Shown: positions 1-12,700 of the stretch, piece after piece
Layout of the letters: every line of letters begins with the position of its first letter
Numbering within the stretch: the first letter of the stretch is position 1
Origin: Lineus longissimus
Taxonomy: Eukaryota; Nemertea; Pilidiophora; Heteronemertea; Lineidae
Reading direction: 5' to 3'
NCBI RefSeq assembly: GCF_910592395.1
Contig: NC_088326.1
Span: 1,245,001 to 1,309,000, forward strand
Length of the DNA: 64,000 nt
Notes under the pieces: model-generated
Told to the model about the DNA's origin: nothing
The model's input: only the letters and a program-made list of their open reading frames with translations
The model's database searches: none
Translations under genes and position numbers: made by a program

Positions 1-2640
1 GCATCAGATATCTCACAATTGGCATTCATGTGTGTTCAGGGGGCCAGTAGCCGGCATGGTTACTGTCTTTATCATGTGTAATGTTATGCTTAATAAGAAA
101 GGAGGAATCCAGGACCCGGGACAGATTACTGCTTAAGGTGTCCTACTGACTCTGATCCCAAGGCCAGGGTCTTGTCATCACTTTGTCAGTGGGCCTCCTT
201 TATTTCAAGTCATGACATGATCTAGTATACATGATTATGGTGGCGCTGGCACCAGGACAGAACACACATTTCATCTCTTCACCACACTCACTGTGTGCAT
301 TATCCAAGGACGCAATCATATTTTTAGAAATTTGTTAATAGAAACCAACCCCTGGTGGGTCATGTGAGGTTTGTAAATGTGTGCTGTAGTTTTGTGTCGT
401 GAAGTATTTGCATAAAATTTACATAAAATGAGTAAAATTCAAGGGGCAGTGTCGTCATGGGGCCTAAGAAGACTCATGTTCTGGAATATCATGGTCTGTT
501 TGTGAAAAAAATCAGGATCTTAATTGCTTAAATTTATTCTTGTGATCATGTTGTAGAATCAAGGGTCTGTTTACTAATTAAATGTCATGCTGTCTTCATG
601 TTCTATGAATTGAAGATGTGCCCAATAGATGTATTATTTTTGACTACCTCTGTGTTTTCGTACTTAATTTCTTCAGGGCTGACAACATGTCCAATTCTCT
701 TCCCATTTGTTCTTAGATTTGCCACCTGGGTTACCAGGGAGTTCAATGTAATAAGCAGGGCTGTGGTGCCAGGTCAAGCTCAGGTGAGCGCTGAAACAAA
801 AGCAGTTACATGATACCCCACTGAGCCTGGGTGGAGAACTATGATAGTGACAGTTGTTGTAAAGAGAGTGGATTTGAAAAATGTCAAGTCATATTTTTAC
901 TCAAGAGACACGTCTCCTACAGGACCAGGAGTATTTATGAACAGCTGTTTTATGGAATCTTTTTGGCTCTTCATACAATTTTAACCAAATTCCTAAAATA
1001 ATTGAATTGTTTTTATTGTATGATTAATGACAGAAAGGATGTAATGCTCCATGGTTAAACTTCTGTTTCATAATTCTGTATGTTCAAAATACGGTAAAAC
1101 TTGCCCAAGTCTACACTTGAAATCTCTTTGAATCTTTCCTGATATGCAGTTCTTGGTATGCTCTTTCGTGCTGCCAGAAGGCATGGTTTTTGGGACATTG
1201 TGAAGAGAATGGCAAAGTGTGGTTTGGGCAAGTTGTACTATTTGAGCAATTTGATAGTGTGTTCCTGCTGTGCTATCGTGACACCAAGATCAGTTCTTAT
1301 TTGTGTGTGAACTTACTGTAAGTGTCTATGACCGAGTATTACATTTGTGGTTTGAATTTCTTAGAGGCAGCAATAAATCAGAAATGTTTACCAGTTGTGT
1401 GGATGTGATGAAAATGTTCTTGTTAAATTGTCAACAAATTTAGATTGAGAAATTGATATATTAGACTTAGAGCAGTTGATTGGGTAATATTTGTGACACG
1501 ACTTTTGCAGTTTTGGAGGCAAATAAAACTTGACTCTCACCCAATGTCCACACTTCTGGCTAAAAAACTGGTGACTATTTGTTGTTACACTGTTTGTTGT
1601 TGCCATGGTTATCAGGGAAACTAATGAAACCAAGATTAGACAAAGTAGGTTGTGGTGTTTGAAATACTGAACATTCGGCATTGTTGGTATTTGAGTCCAG
1701 GTCACATCATCAATTTAGAAAAGATCCTTCAAATTCCTGTATACTATAAAGACATGGTCACTTCTCTTCCTTTCCAGTCAGCATCTTGGTCGTCTTGGTT
1801 GGTTGTAGGTTACGACTCTATGATTCTATATCCCACTCGAATTATGCTGTTAGGAAAGGAATGTGTCCTCCCAACACAATCGGGGTTAATGTTCGCATCT
1901 TTGACCCTCACACAAACCCCTCAGACCTTTTGTCTCATTGGCTGAAGTTAAGGGCACCAATCAAAATGCAGAGCATCACGAGCATCCAATTTTGGGAATT
2001 ACATCAACTTTGTGCCAACGATATCCAAATAACGGTGGTAATGGACACCTGTGTTTCAGCCAGTGAGAGGAGATAGGTTTATCTGACGAGGGCTGCAGAA
2101 GCGAACATTAACCCAAAATTTCCTCAGGATGTGGTTATCAGGAATCAAATGTAAATAGATGAGAATAAATTATTTGTATACAGAGATATGAAATAAAAGT
2201 CCTGGTGTGTCATATTTAAATAAGACTTTGTCTGGTTGTTAGTAAATAACTGGTTTCTTGTCTGCTCGGATGGACGATTCTGATGATGGATGTGGAATGT
2301 CGTCTGATGTCATCTCTCCTAAAGCCTTGCAGAACAAGCGCCAACTAGAAGAGCGAATTGGTTTCAAGCTGTCTTATTGGAAAGATGGATTACTTCTCTT
2401 TCCATTCAGGTTTCGTGTTGTGTCATATCCCATCTGCTTGGAAATACCAATAAGCCTGCTGAAAGCCCACTAACAACATCGAATCAATTCCGGAAGAGAT
2501 TTGAGTCTGTCCCCGAGCCTTGTCCCCACTAGACCTCTAGTAGTAGCCAGGGAATAGCCAATCGAATCAGCTGTCTGGTCGGAATAACAACGAATAACAA
2601 GGTCAAGGATGTGACAACTGAGTGAAGACAGTTTAGACGT
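1..2640. other. no supported gene
   Basis: I see no exon chain on either strand here. The open frames are short, low in complexity and match nothing I recognise. AATAAA-like signals occur on the plus strand near 1370 and 2190, so part of this may be the 3' untranslated tail of a gene that lies outside the window. A 48-codon open stretch at 2270-2410 reads like protein (acidic start, then a charged helix) and ends at a weak donor, but nothing joins to it. Confidence 0.5.
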
Positions 2641-2686
2641 TTAGTTCTGTTTTGACCGCCAGGCGTAGCAGGAGCGCAATTGTTCT

Positions 2687-2694
2687 ACTTCCGG
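2687..2694. promoter_or_regulatory. ETS-type site in the ZNF706 promoter
   Basis: ACTTCCGG matches the ETS/GABPA core. It lies just upstream of a likely non-coding first exon that ends at 2737 on a good donor (GTAAGT). That exon would splice to an acceptor just before the coding exon, about 30 bases upstream of the ATG at 3269. ETS sites near the start of transcription are common in CpG-type housekeeping promoters. The role is inferred. Confidence 0.4.
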
Positions 2695-3268
2695 TTTTGA
2701 AATACTTTGTGCGACGTGTATTTTCCCTCCAGTAAATGTAAGTTTTAGCCCATTTATGATTACATATCTCTTGATTTACTGCGTTGAGTACGTACTTCAG
2801 ACAATATTTTAAAGAATACTGGTATTTTTAGTAGATTACGTGGTGTATTGAATGAAGTAAAACGACATCGAACTGAAGCACCATTTCACATGATTTTGTG
2901 TACATTTTTGTGTAACACATGTACAGTGTACACTTCACCCTATATTGTACTGTTATGTACACTGTATAGTACATGGTGTGTGCTGCACAGTGATTTGGGT
3001 TTCCTGGATTGCACCATAACTTTGTCAGTTCCGGCTCAATTGCAATTGCAATTGGCTCTCATCAGTCATACATTTCACTCTGAACAAGGGGAGAGGGGGC
3101 TGCAGCTGGGAGAGGGTGGGCCATGATGTTATGCCAAAATTACTTGGTGGTCATAGTGATACCACCACCCCCGCTGCCAGTATTACTTCTACGTTGTACA
3201 CTCTTCAATGTCAATATGATTAGTTTCCTTTGTTGCAGTTCCCTGTGTAGCTATAGCAACCAGACAAA

Positions 3269-3770
3269 ATGGCCCGCGGACATCAGAAAGTGCAGTCGCA
3301 GCAGAAGAATCTGGAAAAGCAGCAGAAATTGAAGAAAGCTCAGGGTCACGACCAGAAAAAGGCAGCAGCCGCAGCCCTTGTCCACCAGTGTACCGTGTGC
3401 AAGGTAAAACCTCTTTATTCTAATGACATAAGAAAGCATAGTCTGTTCACTAGATTCAGATTTACTACAGTTTCACAATTGCCCACAATGGCTTCTTTGG
3501 GACTGGTGACAGGTGTTGTTCTTGTTCCATCTTGCTAATTCCTGCGTGGATGATGGTGATGATGTCTTTGAACAGATCTGTATTGGGACAGATTGATCGT
3601 TACATTGATCGATAACTGAAGTAGAACCTTTTTGAGGAACACACTGTTTATTGCTTGATGTTTTTGTTTTCCAGTCAATGATGGGTGACTTGAAGACGTA
3701 CAGACAACACTTTGAAAACAAACATCCTGGCAAAGCACTACCAGATGTGCTGGCTGCGGAGCAGGCGTGA
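3269..3770 (+). CDS. ZNF706: ZNF706-like small C2H2 zinc finger protein
   Basis: Two coding exons, 3269-3403 and 3675-3770, give a 76-residue protein, the same length as human ZNF706 as I recall it. The N-terminal half is a lysine- and glutamine-rich 4F5/SERF-like region starting MARGHQKVQSQQKN. A single C2H2 finger follows (CTVC, then H-x4-H in QHFENKH), and the protein ends near LPDVLAAEQA. The intron falls directly after the CTVCK half of the finger and is in phase 0. The coding exon is preceded by an acceptor and the 5' untranslated exon ends near 2737. A GT follows the stop and an AG occurs near 3982, so the 3' untranslated region may also be spliced. The vertebrate protein is described as a small nuclear regulator; that role is family knowledge, not seen here. 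Confidence 0.93.
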
Positions 3771-4352
3771 GGTAAGGTTTGAATAGTCTGGAAAGTGATG
3801 GATTTCCATACTGTTTGTGATAGTATGGACTTCCATATTCAAATGTCAGTTAAAGTAAAATGACGTGCCGATGTGTCAAGTTGCAAACTCACAATATTCA
3901 GTAATTGAGCCAGATTCTTTAACCAGAAGACTACATGTACATCACTTGAACTCAGATTTAATATCCATTCACTCTCATTTCAGGGTCCAAGAGAATTATA
4001 GTACCTCAGTTCAAGTTCCATAGTGTAACATATTTTCAACAGAACTATGTAGCCCCATATCAAGAAAAGAAACAGGTGGATTTCATTGGGAGTTGTGTCT
4101 TCTGAGAGAGTGTTAGGATATAATTTGGAGGAGGTTCCCAGTGAGGTAATAAAGTTTCCCAGTGTTTTGGTAAATAGTAAAGAAGTTTCCCAGTGTAGTG
4201 AAGGAGCAGTCTTTCTCTCATTATAATAGTGGGTCTGGTTGTTCAAAACAGTGAGAGTTGCTTACTTTGAATTAGCACCATCTTGGTTTAGTTTTCTCAG
4301 TAAATAGCCCTGGAAACTGTACACTGAGGTCATGCTCATGTCAAGATAGTTA

Positions 4353-4358
4353 AATAAA
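4353..4358 (+). other. poly(A) signal, probably ZNF706
   Basis: AATAAA on the plus strand about 580 bases after the ZNF706 stop. It is the first good signal downstream, so the transcript probably ends near 4375. Confidence 0.4.
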
Positions 4359-4399
4359 AGCTGTTTTCAACAATCCAGATTTTGTCCCGAAGTACTTAA

Positions 4400-6700
4400 T
4401 AGTTTCCACCAGTTTAAATGACCATTATTTCTTTGTCCCTTTGAGAGATAGTTCACGAAAACGTTCTGAAATTTCATCAATCAGTTTATAATATATATTC
4501 TCTCACGTGAATGTTTGTACATAGTCTAACTGTATATTAATGTTACCAAAAATATGTAAGCTTGTCTTCTACCAACCCTCATCTGACTACCGTTATGTAA
4601 AATTATAATATTAAGATTAAGAAATTCATGATATGCTTTATAATGCCAAGTTGATGTCTCCATAGACAGTGAAAGGTTTGAAAAAAACAGATTTGAAGAA
4701 AAGTTAATTTGTTGTGTATAAATACAAGTCTACGTCTTGATTTGAAAAGCAAGAAAGTTTCCAAAAATTGCAGTTTTACCTGGGGTGCCTGTGTGATTTC
4801 TGACTCTGATTTCCTATCTGGTTTGAAGCATTATACTTTTAGTCTTTGTGTATGTTTTCCAAGTGAAGTTCAATCAGCTGTTGATACTGTAAGACAATTG
4901 TTGTGCGTCTGAGTTGGTGCCTGATTTCAGATAACTGAGCCTGCATTTCAGAGGAAAAATGTTATGTAATTCTGTGTAGCTTAAAGGCATCACTAAAGAG
5001 ATTCAATACTGTACGCCAATTCACTATCGATCTTTATATCGTCTTGTATACGGTTGACGATGGGATTTTCGAATAATTATCCGGTGGTTGGGCTTAATGC
5101 TGCCCCTGTGTGTAACTGTGAGCTTCGTGTTATTTGGTTCACATGGCAGAATGTTCACAGCTGTCATTGAAAATTTTACTCTGACCGAACGAAAAGATTC
5201 AAAAGGTTGCTGCAGCCATATGGAGTGACATGTCTTGACATCCGTCATCAAATATTTGGTTTATGAAGAATTGATGGCTGCTCACAGTTTCGATTGTTTC
5301 TATTGCCGATCATGGACTGAAATTTCATCTCTGTTAGTAATCAGTAGGCCTACTTATGTATTTATTTGGTGCCAGTCAAAAACACAGTTGTGAAGTTTGG
5401 TTTATGTTGACCCTGATGATCTGAAAGGAAGGACTCATGAACTCACTATTACTAAAATGAGATGTAACAAGCACTTTGATTGGTTTGGACAGAAACATTT
5501 GACCAGAACCGACCAATCAAGGGCTGCTTGACAGCTAGGAGTTTTCTTTGTGATGTCATTTCTTCATTCTGGTTTCATTCTTCGGGTAAATAAATTTGTG
5601 TCATAATTTTTATGTCTTTGTTTTTGTAAGTTTTTGACTGCCTCCATTTTGGAAATTCTGATCGCTTAGAATACTGCATCATCAGGATCATAACAGGATG
5701 AGATGCCCTGTTCCCAGATCAAGAAATTGGCTCCAGAGGGTTGCCTATGAGCTAATGTATCTGGGATATGCCTGATACAGCCCGTGTACCTTGCATAACA
5801 TCAGGACCCTTCTGCCTTTGGCAAAGACTCTATTTGACTGCTATTCTGAACACTGGCCAATGACCCTGACTTGGCAGCTCAAAGTATGGTAGACTCCTTG
5901 AAGCAGTTCATGTACTGGAGGTATGTCATGTTCGTCGGATGATGTCAGCACCCTTCTGCCTTTGGTAAAGGTTCCTGCTCTTGAAGACAGACCGTCCAAT
6001 ATGACCTAGTAGGGTACTTGGGACAACATCACGACCTTTCTACCTTCTTTCTAATGTCTCAGGTAGGCCTAAGGGTTCTATCTCCATGAGTAATCTTGAA
6101 GACAGGCCCAACCTAACCATTGACACAACTCAAGTAGCACATCTTAAAGTACAATTGCCTCAGGTAAGAGTGAATGCAGAGGAAGAAGGGACAACCTGTT
6201 GTCCTCTCCAGCCATCCAAATATATTGTGAAAAAATAAAGGGAACATTGATGTTAGTAATACATAGTTCAGGTGTATTGCAATAAATAGAAAGCTGCACA
6301 TGTAACAGACTTTATACAGGGACATTTCAAGCGCAGAGAAAAAACAAGTCAATACTGGTTTTTTATCATTGGATACATTGGTATACTAAGATGAAGAGAG
6401 AGTTCTAAAGATTTCATGCAGGAAAACGAGGCATAGGCCTTTAAAGGCAAAAACTCAGCTCACAACAAAAGAATACCGAGTAAGTAGCACCTTCAAGGAG
6501 CACTGCAATCAAGTTCTGAAATGGTCCAAAGCAGTAGCATTGCATGGGTTTGTGTAAGAAGTTTCTTGATTGGGTGACCTTGGCATAAGTACTTCCCGCT
6601 GCCCAATCAAAAGGCTTATTACAATCATGATTTCTCATCAGTCATGGATATGTTGTTCACTATGGCCGAGATTCACATTTTCCAAGTTCAAAACATTCAA
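4400..6700. other. intergenic, no gene seen
   Basis: This lies between the end of ZNF706 and the end of UNC45 (minus strand). The open frames are short and unconvincing. The part next to 6717 must contain the UNC45 3' untranslated region, but I could not place a clear poly(A) signal for it. The stretch 5790-6110 holds degenerate tandem repeats, listed separately. Confidence 0.5.
5790..6110. repeat. degenerate tandem repeat
   Basis: Three related units are visible. CCCTTCTGCCTTTGG occurs at about 5808 and 5950, with a decayed form near 6033. Each is preceded by a CATCAGGA/TGTCAGCA/CATCACGA sequence, and CTTGAAGACAG recurs near 5976 and 6098. Unit spacing is uneven (roughly 140 and then 85 bases), so this is an old decayed array. 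There is no coding potential. Confidence 0.5.
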
Positions 6701-6717
6701 AATCATCGTCATAGTTC

Positions 6718-9700
6718 TTAGCTCTTGGGCGCATCCTTATTCGGCTTCACCAGGGCCCATTCCGCAGCTTTCTCCAAAGCTTGTTGTGAATACTGCTTCG
6801 TCTTCACCCGATCAGCGTCCTCGATTCTTGAGAGTGCTAATAAGAGTTCAAAGAGGGGTGACTCCACAAGCTGTTGGGCCAATTCCTTATCAGCTGACAT
6901 CATGCCCAAGAGAATGTACGTGCCACGCTCCTGGATGTCGGGGAAATCATGGACGAGAAGCATTTGGAGAAGTTCGAACCAATTGTTCACCTGCAAGAGG
7001 AAAGATGAGGCAAAAATTATGAATGTCTAACCCAAGATTTGGTCTTGTTTCTCACAATAGCACTGTTTTTCAAGTTGTTAAGCCATGCCTTACCACTCAT
7101 GATCCCTCTCAGATGAGATTCTGATCATTCACTGACATTGTCTGAGGAGTCTCATAACGTAGTGGTAAACACTGCTGGCCAGCACTCTAAACAGACCCGG
7201 GAAACCAGGGTCTTATATTTTGGATACACTGTCTACACATCACATCTGTGGGAACACTGTAAGTTCATACATGTACTACCTATTTCTTAATGTACTTACC
7301 CCAATAATTTTATTGCACACCTCCCTGGACGATGAGAGTATGGCGAGAGCACCAGCCGCAGCTCGGACAAGGAGAGGGTCCTCATCACCTGCGTAGAGCA
7401 GCATCAACTTCACACGGTCATTTTCCCCCAGGAACAGCTTAGCAATCTAAAATAGGAAACATACTTTCATAGTGGATCAGAGTGGGAAGAACAAATCAAA
7501 GTTGATAAACAGACAAAGAAGTTTGGAAGGGTTAAAACCTATAAAGATAACCATTCATTTGAAAGCCCTCAATCATGGTCGATTCAACTCTGAGTCAATT
7601 AGACATTTTCAGGTATTTTTGTTGAAAAAATGACCCATGTTCTTCAAGGGTCTTAGAAAGGTCCAAGACAGACTCTTTATACTTACGTCTTCACACATGA
7701 CCAGGTTACACATGCACTCTGTCGCGGCCCGTCTGATCATTTCGTGCTCCTCAAACATCCAATGCTCTATGTTCGATAGGCAATTCTCTTTCAACATCCT
7801 CTTCCTGAAATCAGAAGGTGACAACTGACTCAATTTAGACTCCGACAAACTCGTTGAAATCACCACTAACCTTTAGCGATTGGACATCACAAACGATAAA
7901 AGGTCTATCAGCGACGTTATTACTCTCCGACAATCAGTCAATCATTACTTGATGAAAGTATAGTCATGCTGGTTCCTCATTGAACTCACCTGACTGAGTC
8001 TGACATTGATGCGAGGTTCGTCAATGCCATCAGCGCCTCGAAGTTCTGTAATCCCGTGCAGTCGATATGAAGAAGCTGATTTAGAGGACGTACTACTTCC
8101 AGGCTCTGAAATAAAAGAAAATCAAATGGAATTTTGTCTATCACCAGCCATCCAAGATACCAGTTTTAACACGAGTAGAGCAAGCAACACGTTGTCACAA
8201 ATCATACTTGGAGAAAAAGTTATAAATAGTAAAAATCAGTTTCCACGACTCTTCACTGGAATTATTTCAATGAGTATTCTTGATATGATAAATTTTCCTA
8301 AAAGCAGACTCTGAAGGTTTTAATACTCACCCGCTGTCCCGGGAAGGCATTGTCAGGATTTATCGTAATGGCTATCTTAGCGAGTGCTTGGGCAGCTCTC
8401 AGTTTTCCCTCAGCTGTCCCCTCCAAGGCGAGAGGGATGAGAGCTTTAGCACCACCTTGCTGGACGCATAGACCTCGGTGGGCAGGCTCGGATGTGATGG
8501 CGAGGAAAATTCTGAAAGAGGAGAACAGGAACTTGGAGTGGATGACAGAAATTATTTTCTAGTGGCAGTAACTATTAGCGCCACAGTACTATCTTTCGTG
8601 AGCAAAGTCAAAAAGAAGGCAAATCCACCCATTGGGTGATATGAATAAAGACTAGCAAATGCTTTTACTTCAATTTTGTACAGAAAGGCCTAGTGTAAAT
8701 GTACATGGAGTTTTAGATAAAAGCATTTGCTAGTCTTTATTCATATCACCCATTGTCTCTTAACCAAACGTCTTTTGGTCAATTTATGAGAAAATTTCAA
8801 TCAATCAGGTCATTTCACAGCCAAGTTTTTAAAACCTAGGCGACATTCTCTAGTTACATGACGTACCTTGCTAAGAGTTCCCTGCTGCTGTAGCTGTCCG
8901 TTTTTGCCAATTCATGGAGTGCACCACACACACCAGCTTTCACCAACTTTTCGACTCGTACTTTGACAAATTCTTCCTTGTCCTTGAAGAAAAAGCAGTC
9001 GTAAGTATCATTCAGTAGTGGATTCTCAAAGTTTTGGCTGGGCAATCATGAGAGAGCGTTGTCCTATTCTTTTGTGAAACATACTCAAAGATGACATTCA
9101 AATTTGAAGACACGTTCCCGCCTGTACTAATATACCAATGATGACTTTATGAAGATCTTGCCACCTTTTGAACATGAAAATACGACGTTTGTTGAAGGTC
9201 ACCAAATGACTTGCAGAAACGTGGGGATTGAAAATACCTTGGGATGTTCCTCAGGGACGTGCTGCTTGGAATACTTGGCCAATTCGAGCATCTCGGGCAT
9301 GATGTCGGGCTTATCGTAAGAGTTGGTCATATTCACGAACACCTGGACCGCTGGGTATAAGATGGAGCTGTCTGGCTTTTTGTCGTCATCACCGCCAAGT
9401 CGAGTGCTGTACGGTGTCTGAAACAGAGAGCGAAAATGTGAACTTTTGATTCAAAATTTGAGTTTAGAATCTCAGAGAAGCTGTCAAAGGGTCAGCATCT
9501 CTATCTCACGAGTAAGCTGTTTGACAAAGGATTGTAGCCACACATGAATGCTGCTTGCTTAGGACCCTTCGTGCCCTAGGTGGCACATGGGGCGTTCCCC
9601 AGGGTCCTCCACTCAAGTCTGTTGGCTGCTCGCTGTCTGGCTGCCTCCCACGTTAGGCCCTTCTCTTGAAGTTCCTTTGCCATGGAACGCCACCAGGTCT

Positions 9701-12700
9701 CTCTTGGTCTGCCTCTATTCCGTCTCCCCTGTGGTGTCCATGTGAGTGCTCTCCTTGGCAATGCGTTTGCAGTCATTCGGAGCATATGGCCCAACCATTG
9801 CCATCTTCGTTCCTTCACCAATTCTGATATGGGCTTCAGGTTAGCGTCTCTAAGTAGGTCTTCGCCACACATGACTAGGCCTGATGTTTTCCTAGCAAGA
9901 CCACCTGCATAACCATGGTGTTTGTTTACCTTTGCCAAATCAATGATAGATTTCAAGGCTTTGGTGTCGTCTGCCAGCTCTTCCTTGACGTCTCCATCCA
10001 GGGTGAGATACGCGAGACCTTCTGTGGCCCACTTTCTAAGGTCAATGTCTTTCTTTGAATCGTTTAAGAATCTGAAACATAAAAGTTACTATATTATTAA
10101 TCCAGAAATTAAGTGTAGCAAAATTTTGCCAGTGACAATATATTGTTATAGCGAACAAATACAACACTGTACCCAAATCAAAAGTTAAAGTTAGTTTAGA
10201 TTTAGATTTAGAGTTTGATATCGACTACGGTAAAGTTTAACCCCTGCCTTTCTGGAAGCCTCTCAGTGGATCTCAGATGCGCTGTTGAATCAGCTCAATA
10301 AATGTTCACAACACCTTTGAGAGACCCGACTTACTTCCTGCATGCCTTGGCTAGTGTAAGTGTAGAACCCTCAGCGAAACTCTTCGCGCTTGCATCAGTT
10401 CCTCCGTAGGAGCCCAGTTTACACAAACCCTGAAAAGAATACACCAGGGCAATAAGTCTTACTTGTCATCTACATGTACAAAGTTTCCAAATCTCAATGC
10501 CTTCTTCGCCAAAGCATTGTTGCCTTTGCCAAAGTCTCTTCATAGCGATTTCTGTAATAAAGGTATTTTTCTCACTGAGATAGTTTTATAACTTACCACC
10601 AGGGCTCTCACTTTGACAGAGTCACTCTTGGAGTTGTAAAGTGCTTTAAGGATGGGTACAGCATCCTTGATGATCCCGCTGCATTTGTCCTTCTTGGAGG
10701 CAGACAGGACAAGGGCTTCGATGGCCACACGCTGGATGGATATAAACAGAGATTTTGTTGAAAGAACACAACTTTGTAGCAATCAAACTAGAGAGGTGTG
10801 TTAGTAACCCAAAAAGACATACATCAGTTGTGACATTGGACAAGTCACTTGATTTCAATTGACCTGCCCTTTACATTGGAAGCAATACACCAGAAGTAGA
10901 ACCTTAATACATCCGTCGTACCTGGCACCAATGTCAGGACAAACTAGATCGAGTTTAGTTTGATGGGACAGGGGTGACAGTTTTTCAGTTGAAATAGCAG
11001 TTTTGCTGGACTACCTCCATAATATAACCTGGGAAGAATGCAGAAGCCTAGTACCTTCTCCTAGTAATCTCAATATAGACCCCACATTTGTTGTATGTGG
11101 GGTCTATAATCACTCTAACTCTTTGTATGATATGTAAAACCGTGATTCCTGATATCTGGCGAACTGAAGTGGGGTCTACACCATTAAAGTGAGAAACATG
11201 ACTTCTCTGAAACACCACCTTTTACTACAAATCCTAAATGGCACCAAGTATTAATTGCTCACAAGAGAATGGCACAGAGGATGGAGGTCATATTCATACT
11301 CTTACCTGGTATATAAGGTTCTCTGAGTTAGCCATGGCCAGCATAATTGGCATGATACCATCTCTTGACAGGATTGCATTCCCAGCATCGAAAGGACCCT
11401 GAAAATACATTTTAAGTAATTCTAAATGGATATTTTTTGACTAGGTTGTTGACAAGAACTACTAATGTTTATCAACAACAGATTTAGATATTCCTTTTCA
11501 AGAGTTTTTAACGACCTTTAATTTCTGCTCTTAGGATGATTCTAACTCTAAAACTATTGCATGTCACATGGAAATGCCAGCTAGCATAATGTCAAGGTTC
11601 AGATACTAAGAAAACTTACCCTCAGCAAAGCACAAATTGCCTCCACTGCCTCCAACTTAGAATCCATAGAGTCATCCCCTAGCATTTCAACAAGGTGATT
11701 CTCGCACGCAGCTCGGTACTTTTCTCGTTCTTTATCTCCTGACGTATCATCGTAAACTTTTGATAAAAGTATCGAGGAATGCATCGGGGACTGTTCCGTG
11801 ATTTCCAAGGTTTTGTGTTGTTTGATGGTTCCAGCGACTGTGAGGACACACTGGATGCCTTTGGAGAAATAGAAGAACATTTGGATATGAGTTAATGGAG
11901 AATCTAAAGAGGAACGTATTGCTCAGTGACACTTATTAGCACTAAGTTTTTGGGAATGCAATAAAACGATGAACTTACCTCCTTTCTCGATGAATTTGGC
12001 TGTCCAAGCCAGACCATCACTTCGCGTAACATTCTTGATCAAAATCTCCATCGAAGAATCCCGTCCAAATCCAGAAACTTTTCCATTTGGCAACATCTTT
12101 AGCAAGGCAATGAAGACCTCATCAACAAACTCCTGGATGTCATCATCTGGAAAACAAAGGTCAAGTTCAAGGGTCATACCACAGTCAGGGTCAAATATCA
12201 AGGTCAGGGCCTAATACAAAAGGTCCAAGTCAAATATGAATGGAGTAAAAATTAAGTAAAGATGAAAATGTTTATAAAACGATCCTCAACAAGGTAGTCA
12301 CTGTTCCACAACTGACCGGAAACGTTTGAAACATCATTTGACACTCACCCAAGAATGAGGTCAAGCCTTACATACCCAATTTCAATGGCGGACATCTATC
12401 CTGCAAATTCTTATACTTCTTCTTATCCTCCTCGAGCTGTTTTTTCTTTTCCCGCTGGACCTCAATTCCTGTCACCGCGTTGATGATGAATTGTAGAAGA
12501 TGAGCCGCGGCTGTCGAGACATCTTCATTCGGTAGACCCATCACGATGATGATATTCTTAAGAGTGAGGGTCTCGTAGATCTCCATTACCTGAAAACGGC
12601 AGATTGGTTATTCAAAGCAGTGGTTGATATCAAGATTAAATAGATAATAGTCCAATATATTCATGCTTGTTGATATGAATAGAGACCAGCTGGTTGTGAG

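Noticed and set aside
2258-2473. Possible coding exon (MDDSDDGCGMSSDVI...)
   Set aside because: The composition is plausible, but there is no homologue I recognise, the donor is weak and no partner exon is visible.
9576-9956. Stand-alone gene in the UNC45 intron
   Set aside because: The residues match the tail of a LINE ORF2; the start is UNC45 exon 10 sequence, so it is a repeat read-through frame.
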